64,000 nt of DNA from Halobacteriovorax sp. (lineage in GTDB: Bacteria; Bdellovibrionota; Bacteriovoracia; Bacteriovoracales; Bacteriovoracaceae). The DNA is taken from positions 186,001 through 250,000 of the forward strand of contig PBIO01000030.1 in NCBI GenBank assembly GCA_002720865.1, in the 5' to 3' direction. The position numbers were made by a program, and so were the translations under genes. Positions 1-8,872 of this stretch are shown here, in pieces (position 1 is the first letter of the stretch; every line of letters starts with the position of its first letter). The notes under the pieces are model-generated. The model saw nothing but the letters and a program-made list of their open reading frames with translations, made no database searches and was not told the origin of the DNA.

Positions 1-259
1 TTTTAACTTTGCCCCAGTTCTCTAAAACTATCTCCAACGGCATTCCGAGATAATAAGTTAACGCAACCGGCTTCTCTATCAAATAAAGTAATTTTCTTAA
101 AAGGGTATTTCTTTTACCCTTACTAACAAATAGAGCGTCAACTTTACCTTCTTTGATTAGCTGATCGGCTCCATATAAGAACTCCTTTGGATTCTCCTCC
201 ATCTCAGTTAAGACGTCCTTGGCGAGGGCAAATCGATAAAAAATGAGTGGTTTTGACAC
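1..259 (-). CDS. Partial protein start, possible glycosyltransferase
   Basis: This is the N-terminal 86 codons of a minus-strand gene that runs off the left edge. The reading frame is open from a GTG at 259-257, directly preceded by an in-frame TAG, so GTG or an internal ATG must be the start. The readable protein begins MSKPLIFYRFALAKDV and contains a stretch LYLIEKPVALTYYLGMPLE. No catalytic motif falls inside the visible part. It diverges from a Gmd-like gene and sits at the edge of a sugar and polysaccharide locus, so a glycosyltransferase is the likeliest class, but this rests on context only. The 84 bases to the divergent gene must hold both promoters. Confidence 0.5.
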   Translation of the reverse strand, partial: MSKPLIFYRFALAKDVLTEMEENPKEFLYGADQLIKEGKVDALFVSKGKRNTLLRKLLYLIEKPVALTYYLGMPLEIVLENWGKVK

Positions 260-343
260 CTAAATTTCCAATGTTGAATCAAAGATTGTAATGTCTCATA
301 ATAATAGAGATTCAAAAACTAGTATAGGCAAAGGGTTGAAGCG

Positions 344-1312
344 TTGCAAAAAACCGCGATTATAACAGGTGTTACAGGGCAGGATGGGTCATATCTATCA
401 AAACTCTTACTAAATAAGGGATACAAGGTAATTGGAATCACGAGAGAGTCCTCCACTATCCCATGCCTCAACCACCAATTTTTAAAAATTGAAGAGAAGA
501 TTGATATTAGGAAATTGGACCTTTTAAAGCTAAACGATGTTATTTCTTTATTAGAAGAAATAAAACCTGATGAAGTTTACAACCTAGCTGCCCAAAGCTC
601 CGTAGGCCTCTCATTTGATGAACCGATCATGACTCTAGAGTTTAATATTTTCAGTACGATTAACTTACTAGAGGCTATTAGGAAAACAAATAAAGATATC
701 AGAATGTATCAAGCCTCAAGCAGTGAGATGTTTGGGCAAATAAGTGAAGAAAAACTGCCCTTAAAAGAAAGTACGATTTTTCACCCTGTTAGTCCTTATG
801 CTATTTCAAAAGCTTCTTCGCATTGGACAGCGGTCAATTACAGAGAGTCCTACGGACTTTTTGTAAGTTGTGGAATTCTTTTCAATCATGAATCAGTTCT
901 TAGAAGATCAAACTTTGTAAGTAAAAAAATATTGAGTACGGCTATAAAAATCTCAAAAGGTGAGGCTGATCATATTAACCTAGGGAATCTAGACGTGTTC
1001 AGGGACTGGGGATATGCACCCGACTATGTCGAGGCTATGTGGCTAATGCTCCAACATAATTCTCCGGACGATTTTCTCATCTGCTCAGGTGAGGCCAATA
1101 GCTTAAAAGACTTTGTGCATATTACTTTTGAAAGTCTAGGTCTTGATCCTGAGGAATTTATTCGTATCGATCAAAGCTTGTTAAGACCAGTTGATTTAAA
1201 AATCATTTATGGGACTAATCATAAAGCAAGGGAAGTTCTAGGCTGGGAATACGATAGAAGCTTTAAAGAATTGGTTGATAAACTTCTCGAAGAAGAAAAG
1301 TCTATTTCATAA
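344..1312 (+). CDS. GDP-mannose 4,6-dehydratase-like SDR (divergent Gmd paralogue)
   Basis: An extended short-chain dehydrogenase of 322 residues, close to Gmd but about 50 residues shorter than the canonical Gmd encoded at 3232-4353. It has the NAD(P)-binding [10 protein letters not shown] near residue 9, a catalytic-type SSSE (Gmd normally has STSE), and the Tyr-Lys pair in SPYAISK. The segment usually [11 protein letters not shown] in Gmd reads HESVLRRSNFV here, so the sugar-nucleotide pocket is altered. The start is TTG, with AAAGG about 10 bases upstream. It probably makes or modifies a 6-deoxy-4-keto sugar nucleotide for surface polysaccharide; the exact substrate cannot be read. The last 11 bases overlap the convergent glycosyltransferase gene. 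Confidence 0.8.
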   Translation: MQKTAIITGVTGQDGSYLSKLLLNKGYKVIGITRESSTIPCLNHQFLKIEEKIDIRKLDLLKLNDVISLLEEIKPDEVYNLAAQSSVGLSFDEPIMTLEFNIFSTINLLEAIRKTNKDIRMYQASSSEMFGQISEEKLPLKESTIFHPVSPYAISKASSHWTAVNYRESYGLFVSCGILFNHESVLRRSNFVSKKILSTAIKISKGEADHINLGNLDVFRDWGYAPDYVEAMWLMLQHNSPDDFLICSGEANSLKDFVHITFESLGLDPEEFIRIDQSLLRPVDLKIIYGTNHKAREVLGWEYDRSFKELVDKLLEEEKSIS

Positions 1313-2309
1313 GAGGCTTATATAACTTTTCCATATATTCAGATGAAATAACTTTATAATCAAACCTCTTCACGGTCTCTATACCTCTTTGAACGAACTT
1401 TTTCGATAATTCAGGATTATTTAATATTTTAAGACATGACTTAGCCATTGCTTCGGTATCACCGACTTCTACAATAAAACCATTTTCACCGTCTTCTATC
1501 ATATCTGGGACCTGCCCAACTAAAGTCGAAACAACTGGCACACCACTAGCGTGGCATTCCATTGGAGCCCTTGGTCCGCCTTCGAGCCTAGATGAAACCA
1601 GATAGATATCTAAGAGATTAAAACACTTCGTAATATCCTTATAATTATCTAAAAAGATATGCTTATACTTAATTCCAGATTCTTCAAGTCTCTTCTTCAC
1701 ATATCCTCGTGAAGGTCCAGTTAGAAAAACAAATACCTCTTTTTCTTTATTAATTAATTCTACAGCATCACAAAAGTGATCGGGACCTTTACAAAGTTTT
1801 GGCTCAAGACCTTCTCCCCAACCGTTTCCATCTTTTTGAAAAGAGCCGATTACTGTCGCATCTTCAGGTATTCCAAATTCTTTTCTAATTTCTTTCTTTT
1901 TGCCCTCATCAACTGGAGAGAAGAATCCAACATCAATCCCGATTGGTATAATAACTATTTTCTTTTCACTTATCCCGCAACGAATAAGATGCTCTTTAGT
2001 GATCTGGCATGAAGTATGAATAATCTCGATATTATGCTGATTTTTTTTGATGGCATTAATGATTTTTATATCTGAATCTTCACCATGAAAATAAGTTAGG
2101 ATATTTTTAACAAACGGACTCTTGATAAACATTTTCTTTGCACTATATCTTGAAGAAAAATGATTTATTCCATTGAGGCAAAAAAGAGAACTCTCTTTAA
2201 GTTCGAAACCCTCATCTTTTAATTCTCGATTAAGAGATTCACCTATTTCTTTAATAACCCAATTGGCACCGTCTGAAATATAATGGATTTTTTTTTGAAA
2301 AAAAGACAT
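1302..2309 (-). CDS. GT4-family glycosyltransferase
   Basis: A 335-residue GT-B fold glycosyltransferase. The C-terminal nucleotide-sugar-binding half carries the family 4 signature SRLEGGPRAPMECHASGVPV, with the E-x7-E pair, followed by LVGQVPDMIEDGENGF. A central GSFQKDGNGWGEG loop and KGPDHFCDAVELI start the second Rossmann domain. No membrane segment is visible, so it should act at the inner face of the cytoplasmic membrane, adding a sugar to the lipid-linked polysaccharide intermediate. It follows the GDP-fucose synthase gene after 6 bases and is probably the last gene of the gmd-fcl operon, which makes GDP-fucose or a related sugar its plausible donor. The donor and acceptor are not readable. 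Confidence 0.85.
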   Translation of the reverse strand: MSFFQKKIHYISDGANWVIKEIGESLNRELKDEGFELKESSLFCLNGINHFSSRYSAKKMFIKSPFVKNILTYFHGEDSDIKIINAIKKNQHNIEIIHTSCQITKEHLIRCGISEKKIVIIPIGIDVGFFSPVDEGKKKEIRKEFGIPEDATVIGSFQKDGNGWGEGLEPKLCKGPDHFCDAVELINKEKEVFVFLTGPSRGYVKKRLEESGIKYKHIFLDNYKDITKCFNLLDIYLVSSRLEGGPRAPMECHASGVPVVSTLVGQVPDMIEDGENGFIVEVGDTEAMAKSCLKILNNPELSKKFVQRGIETVKRFDYKVISSEYMEKLYKPLMK

Positions 2310-2315
2310 TTACGA

Positions 2316-3248
2316 TTAAGCCTGGGATTCTCTATAAAACTTGATAGTTTTTTCGATTCCATCTTCTAGAGAGACTTCAGGTTTCCATCCAAGGTCTCTA
2401 ATTTTTTGACTATCTAGAAGCTTTTGCATGGTTCCATCAGGCATTGAGGTGTCAAACTCCAGTGTTCCTTCAAACCCCATTTTTTCTTTGATAACTTCAA
2501 CTAGCTCAGCAATTGTAACATCAGTTCCATAACCAATATTTACAAGATCAGGAACTTCACCTTCGTAATTAAGCATATGGATACAACCGCGGGCCATATC
2601 ATCAACATAAAGAAATTCCCTCTTAGGTTTTCCTGTTCCCCATACCTTAAAAACTTTCTCACCTTTTTCCATAGCTTCAGTCATTCTAGCGATTAGACCT
2701 GGAATCACATGGGAGTTTTCTTTATGGAAATTATCATTCTCTCCGTAAAGATTAGTCGGCATAACGGAGTAAAATTTTTCTCCGTACTGTCTCCTAAAAC
2801 TTTCTGCCGTTTTTAGACCGGCTATTTTTGCAATGGCGTACGGCTCATTAGTTGGCTCTAATGGACCCGTAAGAAGATACTCCTCCTTCATTGGTTGAGG
2901 ACAATCTTTTGGATAAATACATGAGCTTCCTAAAAATAATAATCTTTGAACAGGAAACTTATGAGCAGCACCAAATACATTACTTTGAATTACTAGATTC
3001 TCATGAATAAAATCTGCTCTATAAGTGTCATTAGCATATATTCCACCAACTCTAGCTGCCGCAAGAACAACATAGTCAGGTCGATTATTCTCAAAATAGG
3101 TGAGCACTTTTTCTTGGTTCATCAAATCGAGTTCTTCTCTAACTGGAGTTAAGATGTTTGAATAACCGTCAGACTTTAAACATCTCACGATAGCTGAGCC
3201 CACAAGGCCACGGCTTCCAAGAATTAAAATTTTATCTTCTTTCTTCAT
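2316..3248 (-). CDS. fcl: GDP-L-fucose synthase
   Basis: Bifunctional 3,5-epimerase/4-reductase that turns GDP-4-keto-6-deoxy-mannose into GDP-L-fucose with NADPH. It shows the Rossmann motif [29 protein letters not shown] around the catalytic Ser, the Tyr-Lys pair in [10 protein letters not shown], and [12 protein letters not shown], all typical of GDP-fucose synthase. The length (about 310 residues) is normal. I chose the ATG at 3248, giving [14 protein letters not shown]; a GTG three codons upstream is possible. The start overlaps the end of the upstream gmd by 17 bases, so the two are translationally coupled and catalyse consecutive steps. Confidence 0.93.
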   Translation of the reverse strand: MKKEDKILILGSRGLVGSAIVRCLKSDGYSNILTPVREELDLMNQEKVLTYFENNRPDYVVLAAARVGGIYANDTYRADFIHENLVIQSNVFGAAHKFPVQRLLFLGSSCIYPKDCPQPMKEEYLLTGPLEPTNEPYAIAKIAGLKTAESFRRQYGEKFYSVMPTNLYGENDNFHKENSHVIPGLIARMTEAMEKGEKVFKVWGTGKPKREFLYVDDMARGCIHMLNYEGEVPDLVNIGYGTDVTIAELVEVIKEKMGFEGTLEFDTSMPDGTMQKLLDSQKIRDLGWKPEVSLEDGIEKTIKFYRESQA

Positions 3249-4353
3249 ATGAATCACTTACCGTATGTCCGCCATCAATTAAGTATTTATTTTTTGAAAA
3301 TAGTTCTAGATCAGCGGCCATCATATCTTTTACAAGGCTTCCTAAGTCATGCTTAGGTTTCCACCCCAATTTTTCTTTAGCTTTGGTAGGGTCTCCTAAA
3401 AGTAAATCTACTTCGGTTGGTCTATAGTATTTAGGATTAACTCTCACTACGGTTTGGCCAATTTCCACTTTATATTTTGGATTATCAGAACTCACTACAA
3501 CTGCAACTTCGTCCTCTCCTTCCCCTTTAAACTCCAGTCCAACTCCAATTTCGGCAAAAGCTAGTTTTACAAAATCTCGAACAGAAGTAGTTGTTCCGGT
3601 TGCGATTACAAAGTCTTCTGCTTTTTCTTGTTGAAGCATTAGCCACATCACTTCGACATAATCTTTTGCATGTCCCCAGTCTCTTTTAGCATTCATATTC
3701 CCAAGATACATAACCTCTTGAAGACCAAGGGCAATCTTTGAAGCAGCCCTTGTGATTTTTCTTGAGACAAAGGTTTCACCTCTTCTAGGAGACTCATGAT
3801 TAAAAAGAATTCCATTGCAGGCATACATATCGTAAGCCTCTCTATAGTTCACCGTAATCCAGTAGGCATACATTTTTGCCACAGCATAAGGAGATCTAGG
3901 GTAAAAAGGAGTTGTTTCTTTTTGAGGAGTCTCTTGAACTTTTCCATAAAGTTCAGAAGTAGAAGCTTGATAGATTTTAGTTTTCTTTGTCATTCCTAGA
4001 ATTCTAATCGCCTCTAGCAATCTCATCGTACCCATACCATCAACATCTGCTACATATTCAGGAGTTTCAAAGCTAACATGAACGTGGCTCATAGCTCCTA
4101 GGTTATAAATCTCATCAGGCTCAACTTCTTGGATAATACGGATAAGATTTGTAGAATCGGTTAGGTCTCCATGATGAAGAATAAAATTACGATCTTTAAC
4201 ATGTGGGTCTTGGTAAAGATGATCAATTCTTCCCGTATTAAACATCGAAGAACGTCTAATTATTCCATGAACTTCATACCCTTTTTCAACTAATAACTCT
4301 GCTAAGTAAGAGCCATCTTGACCGGTAATCCCTGTAATTAGTGCTTTTTTCAT
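3232..4353 (-). CDS. gmd: GDP-mannose 4,6-dehydratase
   Basis: Full-length (373 residues) Gmd, which dehydrates GDP-D-mannose to GDP-4-keto-6-deoxy-D-mannose, the first step towards GDP-L-fucose and related sugars. Visible hallmarks are [21 protein letters not shown] at the NADP site, [10 protein letters not shown] with the catalytic Thr and Glu, [12 protein letters not shown] with Tyr and Lys, [18 protein letters not shown] in the substrate and tetramer region, and [14 protein letters not shown] near the C-terminus. It is the upstream partner of fcl. With the 344-1312 gene it makes two Gmd-family enzymes within 4 kb. Confidence 0.95.
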   Translation of the reverse strand: MKKALITGITGQDGSYLAELLVEKGYEVHGIIRRSSMFNTGRIDHLYQDPHVKDRNFILHHGDLTDSTNLIRIIQEVEPDEIYNLGAMSHVHVSFETPEYVADVDGMGTMRLLEAIRILGMTKKTKIYQASTSELYGKVQETPQKETTPFYPRSPYAVAKMYAYWITVNYREAYDMYACNGILFNHESPRRGETFVSRKITRAASKIALGLQEVMYLGNMNAKRDWGHAKDYVEVMWLMLQQEKAEDFVIATGTTTSVRDFVKLAFAEIGVGLEFKGEGEDEVAVVVSSDNPKYKVEIGQTVVRVNPKYYRPTEVDLLLGDPTKAKEKLGWKPKHDLGSLVKDMMAADLELFSKNKYLIDGGHTVSDSYEERR

Positions 4354-4365
4354 AATCTACCAAAC

Positions 4366-5163
4366 CTATCTTTTACAAACTAACAAAACTGAATGCCCAA
4401 ACATCCACGAAAAAATGATATTAAAAACGGCCTTTGTGGCCCTCGCAAAAAAGTTTCTTGAATCATATAACTTTTGGACCAAAGGTTTAATCAAAGGAAG
4501 CTCATCCTTAAAACCTTTAAGCCCATCGAAGTACTTTTCTTCAACAACTGTAAAACCTAGTGCTCTTAAATCTTCAGTAGTTTTTCCTACATTCAAAGCG
4601 AACTGGTAAAATCCTTTTGGTGAACTTTCTTGAGCTTCAAATTTATTATAAAAATTAAAAAATGATTTTAATCTTCTAAACCTAGACATTGCCGGGAATG
4701 TTAAAAATAATTTCCCACCAGGCTTTATAACTCTGGCCATCTCACTTAGTATTGGGTCGTAGCCCTCATAAAAATGTTCAATTACTCCAATTGACCAATA
4801 GCCATCAAACTCACCATCCTTAAATGGAAGCTCTCTAACATCTCCGAGCACAATTTCTAACTCAGGAGCAACTGATTTAATTTGCTTAACAGTTGCCTCA
4901 GCGAAATCTAAACCAACCGAGTTATAACCCATTTGCTTAAGGGTATATACTTTATCGCCTTGACCGCATCCACCTTCAAGAATTCTTGATCCTAACGGTA
5001 AATGCCTCTTGGTCACTCGTGAAACAAAATAGCTTTTTGTTTTTAATGCTTTTTCAAACTTGTCCGTGGCCCAATGCTCGTCCCAGTACTCGTTTGTAGC
5101 TTCGGAGCCTATATACAAAAGTCTTCCCTGCGAAGCATCAAAATATCTTTTAACTTCGTTCAT
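4366..5163 (-). CDS. Class I SAM-dependent methyltransferase
   Basis: A 265-residue methyltransferase of the Methyltransf_11/UbiE-like type. Motif I is ILEGGCGQGDKVYTL (SAM glycine loop), followed by VGLDFAEATVKQIK (acidic end of beta2), LGDVRELPFKDGEFDGYWS (motif II region) and MARVIKPGGKLFLTFP. It lies 12 bases upstream of gmd on the same strand, inside the polysaccharide cluster, so it probably methylates a sugar or a lipid-linked intermediate. The C-terminal 40 residues (FFARATKAVFNIIFSWMFG) are hydrophobic and may attach it to the membrane. Its ATG overlaps the stop of a short hydrophobic reading frame upstream in an ATGA arrangement. Confidence 0.85.
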   Translation of the reverse strand: MNEVKRYFDASQGRLLYIGSEATNEYWDEHWATDKFEKALKTKSYFVSRVTKRHLPLGSRILEGGCGQGDKVYTLKQMGYNSVGLDFAEATVKQIKSVAPELEIVLGDVRELPFKDGEFDGYWSIGVIEHFYEGYDPILSEMARVIKPGGKLFLTFPAMSRFRRLKSFFNFYNKFEAQESSPKGFYQFALNVGKTTEDLRALGFTVVEEKYFDGLKGFKDELPLIKPLVQKLYDSRNFFARATKAVFNIIFSWMFGHSVLLVCKR

Positions 5164-5303
5164 AAACGACGAATTCCTATCAATACATTAACGATGAATA
5201 CTACAGCGATTGGAGCTATATTTCCACCTGCGCGGAGCGGTAAAAACTCGTTTAAAAGGCCTATTAAAGCAATTACTCTACAAAAAGCCTGAATTTCACT
5301 AAT
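5160..5303 (-). CDS. Short hydrophobic reading frame coupled to the methyltransferase (doubtful)
   Basis: A reading frame ending in an ATGA overlap with the methyltransferase start. It encodes a hydrophobic 47-residue peptide including FCRVIALIGLLNEFLPLR and IAPIAVVFIVNVLIGIRRL, which would be one or two membrane segments. It has no ATG, GTG or TTG start: the first usable codon after the in-frame TAG is an ATT at 5303, and no clear ribosome site precedes it. It may be a real small membrane protein with a rare start, the remnant of a longer membrane protein, or chance. The clean stop/start overlap is the only positive sign. Confidence 0.25.
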   Translation of the reverse strand: MSEIQAFCRVIALIGLLNEFLPLRAGGNIAPIAVVFIVNVLIGIRRL

Positions 5304-5311
5304 ATGGTTCT

Positions 5312-6688
5312 ATGTTAAAAGCACATGAGAAATCTTTTTCTAATCTACAAAAGGGGCTAGATGTTTTAGTCGTCTGCGCAACTTGGTGGCTGGCCTATTT
5401 TATAAGGTTTAATTACCTACCATCTGGCGAGCAGGGATTGGCCATTCTTTTCTTAAAGCTGACCCCGGTTCTGGCCTTAACTTCACTCTATTGCTTGTCA
5501 AAAAATGGTCTTTATCAAAGTCAAAGATTTACCCATAGGTATCGTGAGATTTTTTCAGTTGTGCAAGGTAATACTATTGGCGTCGTTTCCTTTGTTCTCA
5601 TGCTCTATTTTTTCGGAGATGAAAGACTTTCAAGGCTGACTCTCCTTATCTATTTTGGACTTTCAACCCTTACCTTAATCATCGTTAGGATGAGTGTTCG
5701 AAATTTTCTAAGAGCGCTAAGAAAAAAAGGAAAAAACCTGAGACATGTTTTATTGATAGGAAATGGAGATCCAATCAAAAAATATATTGAAAACGCTAGG
5801 CTCTTTAAAGACAGTGGTATTAACTTTATTGGCTGGCTTGATTCAGAAGGTAAAGCAGAGGAATCGAAAGTTCCGGTCCTCTCTGGTGAATTTGAAAGTT
5901 TAAGTTTAGACACAAGTCCAGATGCAATTGTTCTTTCATATAAAAGCAAAGATAGCGAAAAAATAGAGTCTTTCCTTGCAAAAAACTATAACGACTTAAC
6001 GCCAATTCAAATTCTTCCCGATCTATCCTATTCTCTTGTGGGGAATCAGATCGATGACTTTGGAGGGATTCCACTCCTCTCCGTTAACCAACCTTCGTTT
6101 GGAATTGTAGAACTCTTTTTTAAAAGACTGGTCGATATACTTGGCTCTTTAATTGGTCTTATCATTCTCTTTCCATTTTTGTTTACCTTAGGGATTCTTA
6201 TAAAACTCTCCTCTAAAGGTCCTGTTTTTTACGGACAAGAAAGACTAGGCCTAGACGGCAGCACTTTTTTAATGTGGAAGTTTAGAACTATGAAAGTTGC
6301 CGAGGGTAACGAAGATAAAACTGAGTGGTCTAATAAAGAGAATCCCAGAAAAACAAGGCTTGGTGACTTTATGAGAAAGACAAGTCTTGATGAACTTCCT
6401 CAGCTTTGGAATGTTTTAAAAGGCAATATGTCGCTTGTGGGCCCTAGACCGGAAAGACCATTTTTTGTAAAAAAATTCAAAGAAGAAATCCCAGGCTATA
6501 TGCTTCGGCACAAAATGAGAGCGGGAATTACTGGTTGGGCACAAATTAATGGCTGGCGCGGTGATACTTCACTACATAAAAGAATTGAATGCGATATCTA
6601 CTATATCAAACATTGGTCTTTTTGGTTTGATATAAAAATTCTATTCCTAACAATCTTTAAAGGTTTCGTTAATAAAAACGCTTATTGA
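5312..6688 (+). CDS. WcaJ-type undecaprenyl-phosphate sugar-1-phosphate transferase
   Basis: A 458-residue initiating enzyme for exopolysaccharide or O-antigen synthesis. It moves a hexose-1-phosphate (usually glucose or galactose) from the UDP sugar to undecaprenyl phosphate at the inner membrane. The N-terminal half has four to five hydrophobic segments (for example around 20-35, 48-65, 85-103, 108-125), then a CoA-binding-like soluble domain, a further helix near 275 (LVDILGSLIGLIILFPF) and the bacterial sugar transferase domain. That domain shows KLSSKGPVFYGQERLGLDG, MWKFRTM, SLDELPQLWNVLKGNMSLVG, PRPERP and AGITGWAQINGWRGDT. It is divergent from the methyltransferase and converges on galE with a 7-base overlap. 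This is the priming step for the surrounding genes. Confidence 0.92.
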   Translation: MLKAHEKSFSNLQKGLDVLVVCATWWLAYFIRFNYLPSGEQGLAILFLKLTPVLALTSLYCLSKNGLYQSQRFTHRYREIFSVVQGNTIGVVSFVLMLYFFGDERLSRLTLLIYFGLSTLTLIIVRMSVRNFLRALRKKGKNLRHVLLIGNGDPIKKYIENARLFKDSGINFIGWLDSEGKAEESKVPVLSGEFESLSLDTSPDAIVLSYKSKDSEKIESFLAKNYNDLTPIQILPDLSYSLVGNQIDDFGGIPLLSVNQPSFGIVELFFKRLVDILGSLIGLIILFPFLFTLGILIKLSSKGPVFYGQERLGLDGSTFLMWKFRTMKVAEGNEDKTEWSNKENPRKTRLGDFMRKTSLDELPQLWNVLKGNMSLVGPRPERPFFVKKFKEEIPGYMLRHKMRAGITGWAQINGWRGDTSLHKRIECDIYYIKHWSFWFDIKILFLTIFKGFVNKNAY

Positions 6689-7653
6689 AGTTTCTTTTCC
6701 CATTCATAGGCAGTCTTAACAATCAATTCAAGATCATCGTATTTTGGTGTCCAGCCAATTGTCTTTCGAATTTTGTCTGCTACAGAAATTAGTTTTTCCG
6801 CATCCCCAGGTCTTCTTTCGATTTCTTCAGCAGGGAAATCTACTCCAGTAACCTTCTTCACCGTATCAATCACTTCTCGAACACTAAAGCCGTGACCATA
6901 ACCACAATTCATGATCTCAGACTTTCCTCCTCCAGCTAAGTAAGTTAGAGAGTCCACATGGGCCTGAGCAAGATCATCAACATGTATATAGTCCCTAATA
7001 CAAGTTCCATCAGGTGTTCCATAATCAGTTCCAAAGATCGCCATCTTGTCTCGCTTACCAGAAGCACATTCAGAAGCAATCTTTATTAAGTGAGTTGCAT
7101 TGGGGGTACACTGCCCAACCTTTAAATCAACATTCGCGCCTGCTACGTTAAAATATCTTAAGGCCACAAAGTTAAAATCATGAGCTGCACTAGTATCTCT
7201 TAACATCAATTCGGTCATTAATTTTGAAGTCCCATAAGGATTGATCGGAACTGTCGCAGACTCTTCAGTACAAACGCCACCCTCTAGGTCTCCATAAACC
7301 GCGGCCGTTGATGAAAAAATAAAGTTCTTCACTCCATGCTTCACACAAAGACCAACAACGTTCAACGAATTCTCTGTATTATTCTTATAGTACTTTATAG
7401 GGTCAGAAACACTTTCTGGAACCACAATACTCCCAGCAAAATGTATGCAGGCTTCGAATTTCTCATCCGCAAAGAGTTTATCAATAACTTCAGTATTCTC
7501 TAAGTTCTCTTCAACATGCTTTCCATAAAGCATGGCTTCCTTCCTACCTGTGGAAAGATTATCAACTACAACAATATCATGTCCTGCCATTCCCAAAAGA
7601 TTTAGGACATGAGAACCAATATATCCAGCGCCGCCAGTAATTAAAATTTTCAT
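6682..7653 (-). CDS. galE: UDP-glucose 4-epimerase
   Basis: A 323-residue extended SDR that interconverts UDP-glucose and UDP-galactose with tightly bound NAD. Motifs are GGAGYIGSHVLNLL at the N-terminus, FIFSSTAAVYGD with the catalytic Ser, NPYGTSKLMTE with Tyr and Lys, VALRYFNVAGA and GTCIRDYIHVDDLAQAH. Its ATG overlaps the stop of the upstream glycosyltransferase by 4 bases, so the two are co-translated. It supplies UDP-galactose for the priming transferase or another transferase of the locus. Confidence 0.95.
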   Translation of the reverse strand: MKILITGGAGYIGSHVLNLLGMAGHDIVVVDNLSTGRKEAMLYGKHVEENLENTEVIDKLFADEKFEACIHFAGSIVVPESVSDPIKYYKNNTENSLNVVGLCVKHGVKNFIFSSTAAVYGDLEGGVCTEESATVPINPYGTSKLMTELMLRDTSAAHDFNFVALRYFNVAGANVDLKVGQCTPNATHLIKIASECASGKRDKMAIFGTDYGTPDGTCIRDYIHVDDLAQAHVDSLTYLAGGGKSEIMNCGYGHGFSVREVIDTVKKVTGVDFPAEEIERRPGDAEKLISVADKIRKTIGWTPKYDDLELIVKTAYEWEKKLQ

Positions 7654-8744
7654 CGTAATTTCCCTTCAACATAATCCATTATGTTTTTTCTAAATATATT
7701 TTTTGAAAAGTCTTCAGCTCGTTCAAAAAGTTTATCCCTATCAAAAGACTTCTCCTTAAATGTTTTTATAGCATGGCTCAAACTTTCAACAGTTGGTTCG
7801 TCAAAAAAGATGGCCACTTCATCATTTAGAGTCTCCAATACCCCGCCTGCTCTGTATGCAATAACGGGTGTTCCACTCGCAAGAGATTCTAATGGAGTTA
7901 TTCCAAAATCTTCGACGCCGGGAAAAATCATCGCTTCTGCATTATTAAAACACTCGATAACTTCTTCCCTACTCACATTTCCTAGAAACTCCACATTAGA
8001 ATTGGCCATATCCTTTAGCTCTCGCTCTTGTTGGCCTGAACCTATAATCTTCAAATTAAATCCTAGTTCATTAAAAGTTTTCACAGCTAGGTCAACTCTC
8101 TTATTAGGTGCAAAAGCCGTCACCATAACAAAATAGTCCTTCTTCTCCTGTTCCTTATCCTGGATAGTTCGAAAATCCTCAAGATCAACAAAGGGATGAA
8201 TCACATCTGCATCCCTCTCATAATATTTTTTAACTCGATCTCTAACAAAAGAACTATTGGCGACAAAATGATCCACATTTAAATTAGATCTTTTATCCCA
8301 GGTCGTTAAATAACCTTTAAAAACTTTCATTCCAGCTCTTTGATAAAAAGGAGCGTCGGGTCCAAAGTAAGAATCATATTGATCATACAAATATCTCATT
8401 GGACTGTGGATATACGAAACATGAACTGAACCGGCGGGCTTTTTCACCCCCTTAATCACACAATGCGAACTTGATAAGACCACATCAGCATCTTCGACAA
8501 TATTCAGACTTTCCGCTGCATTCGGAAACAAGGGCAAAAACTTTCGATATTGCCCATACACTCCTGGAACACTATCCAAGAAACTGGTCACAATCTTTCT
8601 ATCCTCAATCGAACTTGGTACGCAGCCCTTTCGATGAAGTAAGGTATACAAAGGCGCATCCGGAAACATCTCACAAAAGACTTCCAAAACCCTTTCCCCA
8701 CCTCGAAATCCAGTGAGCCAATCGTGAAGCAATACTACTTTCAT
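7650..8744 (-). CDS. GT4-family glycosyltransferase (WbaZ-like)
   Basis: A 364-residue GT4 transferase. The N-terminus, VVLLHDWLTGFRGGERVLEV, is the acceptor-side signature of WbaZ-like mannosyl- and related transferases of O-antigen and exopolysaccharide clusters. The C-terminal domain has TAFAPNKRVDLAVKTFNELG and the donor-binding GVEDFGITPLESLASGTPVI with the E-x7-E pair. It is cytoplasmic and membrane-associated by family. It is the first gene of a two-gene unit with galE. The donor sugar is unknown; GDP-mannose would fit the family and the gmd genes nearby, but that is inference. Confidence 0.88.
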   Translation of the reverse strand: MKVVLLHDWLTGFRGGERVLEVFCEMFPDAPLYTLLHRKGCVPSSIEDRKIVTSFLDSVPGVYGQYRKFLPLFPNAAESLNIVEDADVVLSSSHCVIKGVKKPAGSVHVSYIHSPMRYLYDQYDSYFGPDAPFYQRAGMKVFKGYLTTWDKRSNLNVDHFVANSSFVRDRVKKYYERDADVIHPFVDLEDFRTIQDKEQEKKDYFVMVTAFAPNKRVDLAVKTFNELGFNLKIIGSGQQERELKDMANSNVEFLGNVSREEVIECFNNAEAMIFPGVEDFGITPLESLASGTPVIAYRAGGVLETLNDEVAIFFDEPTVESLSHAIKTFKEKSFDRDKLFERAEDFSKNIFRKNIMDYVEGKLR

Positions 8745-8872
8745 AGCCTCCTATTCTACCTTTACTGGCCATTTTAATCACTATTTTCAATAACTTACGC
8801 GACGCCAAGAACTGTAAATGTTTCAAATCACTATATCCAGACAACAACTTTATATATACTGCAAGGCGTTAT

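Noticed and set aside
7681-8136. 151-codon plus-strand reading frame
   Set aside because: It is antisense to the well-supported GT4 glycosyltransferase and has no ribosome site or known motif.
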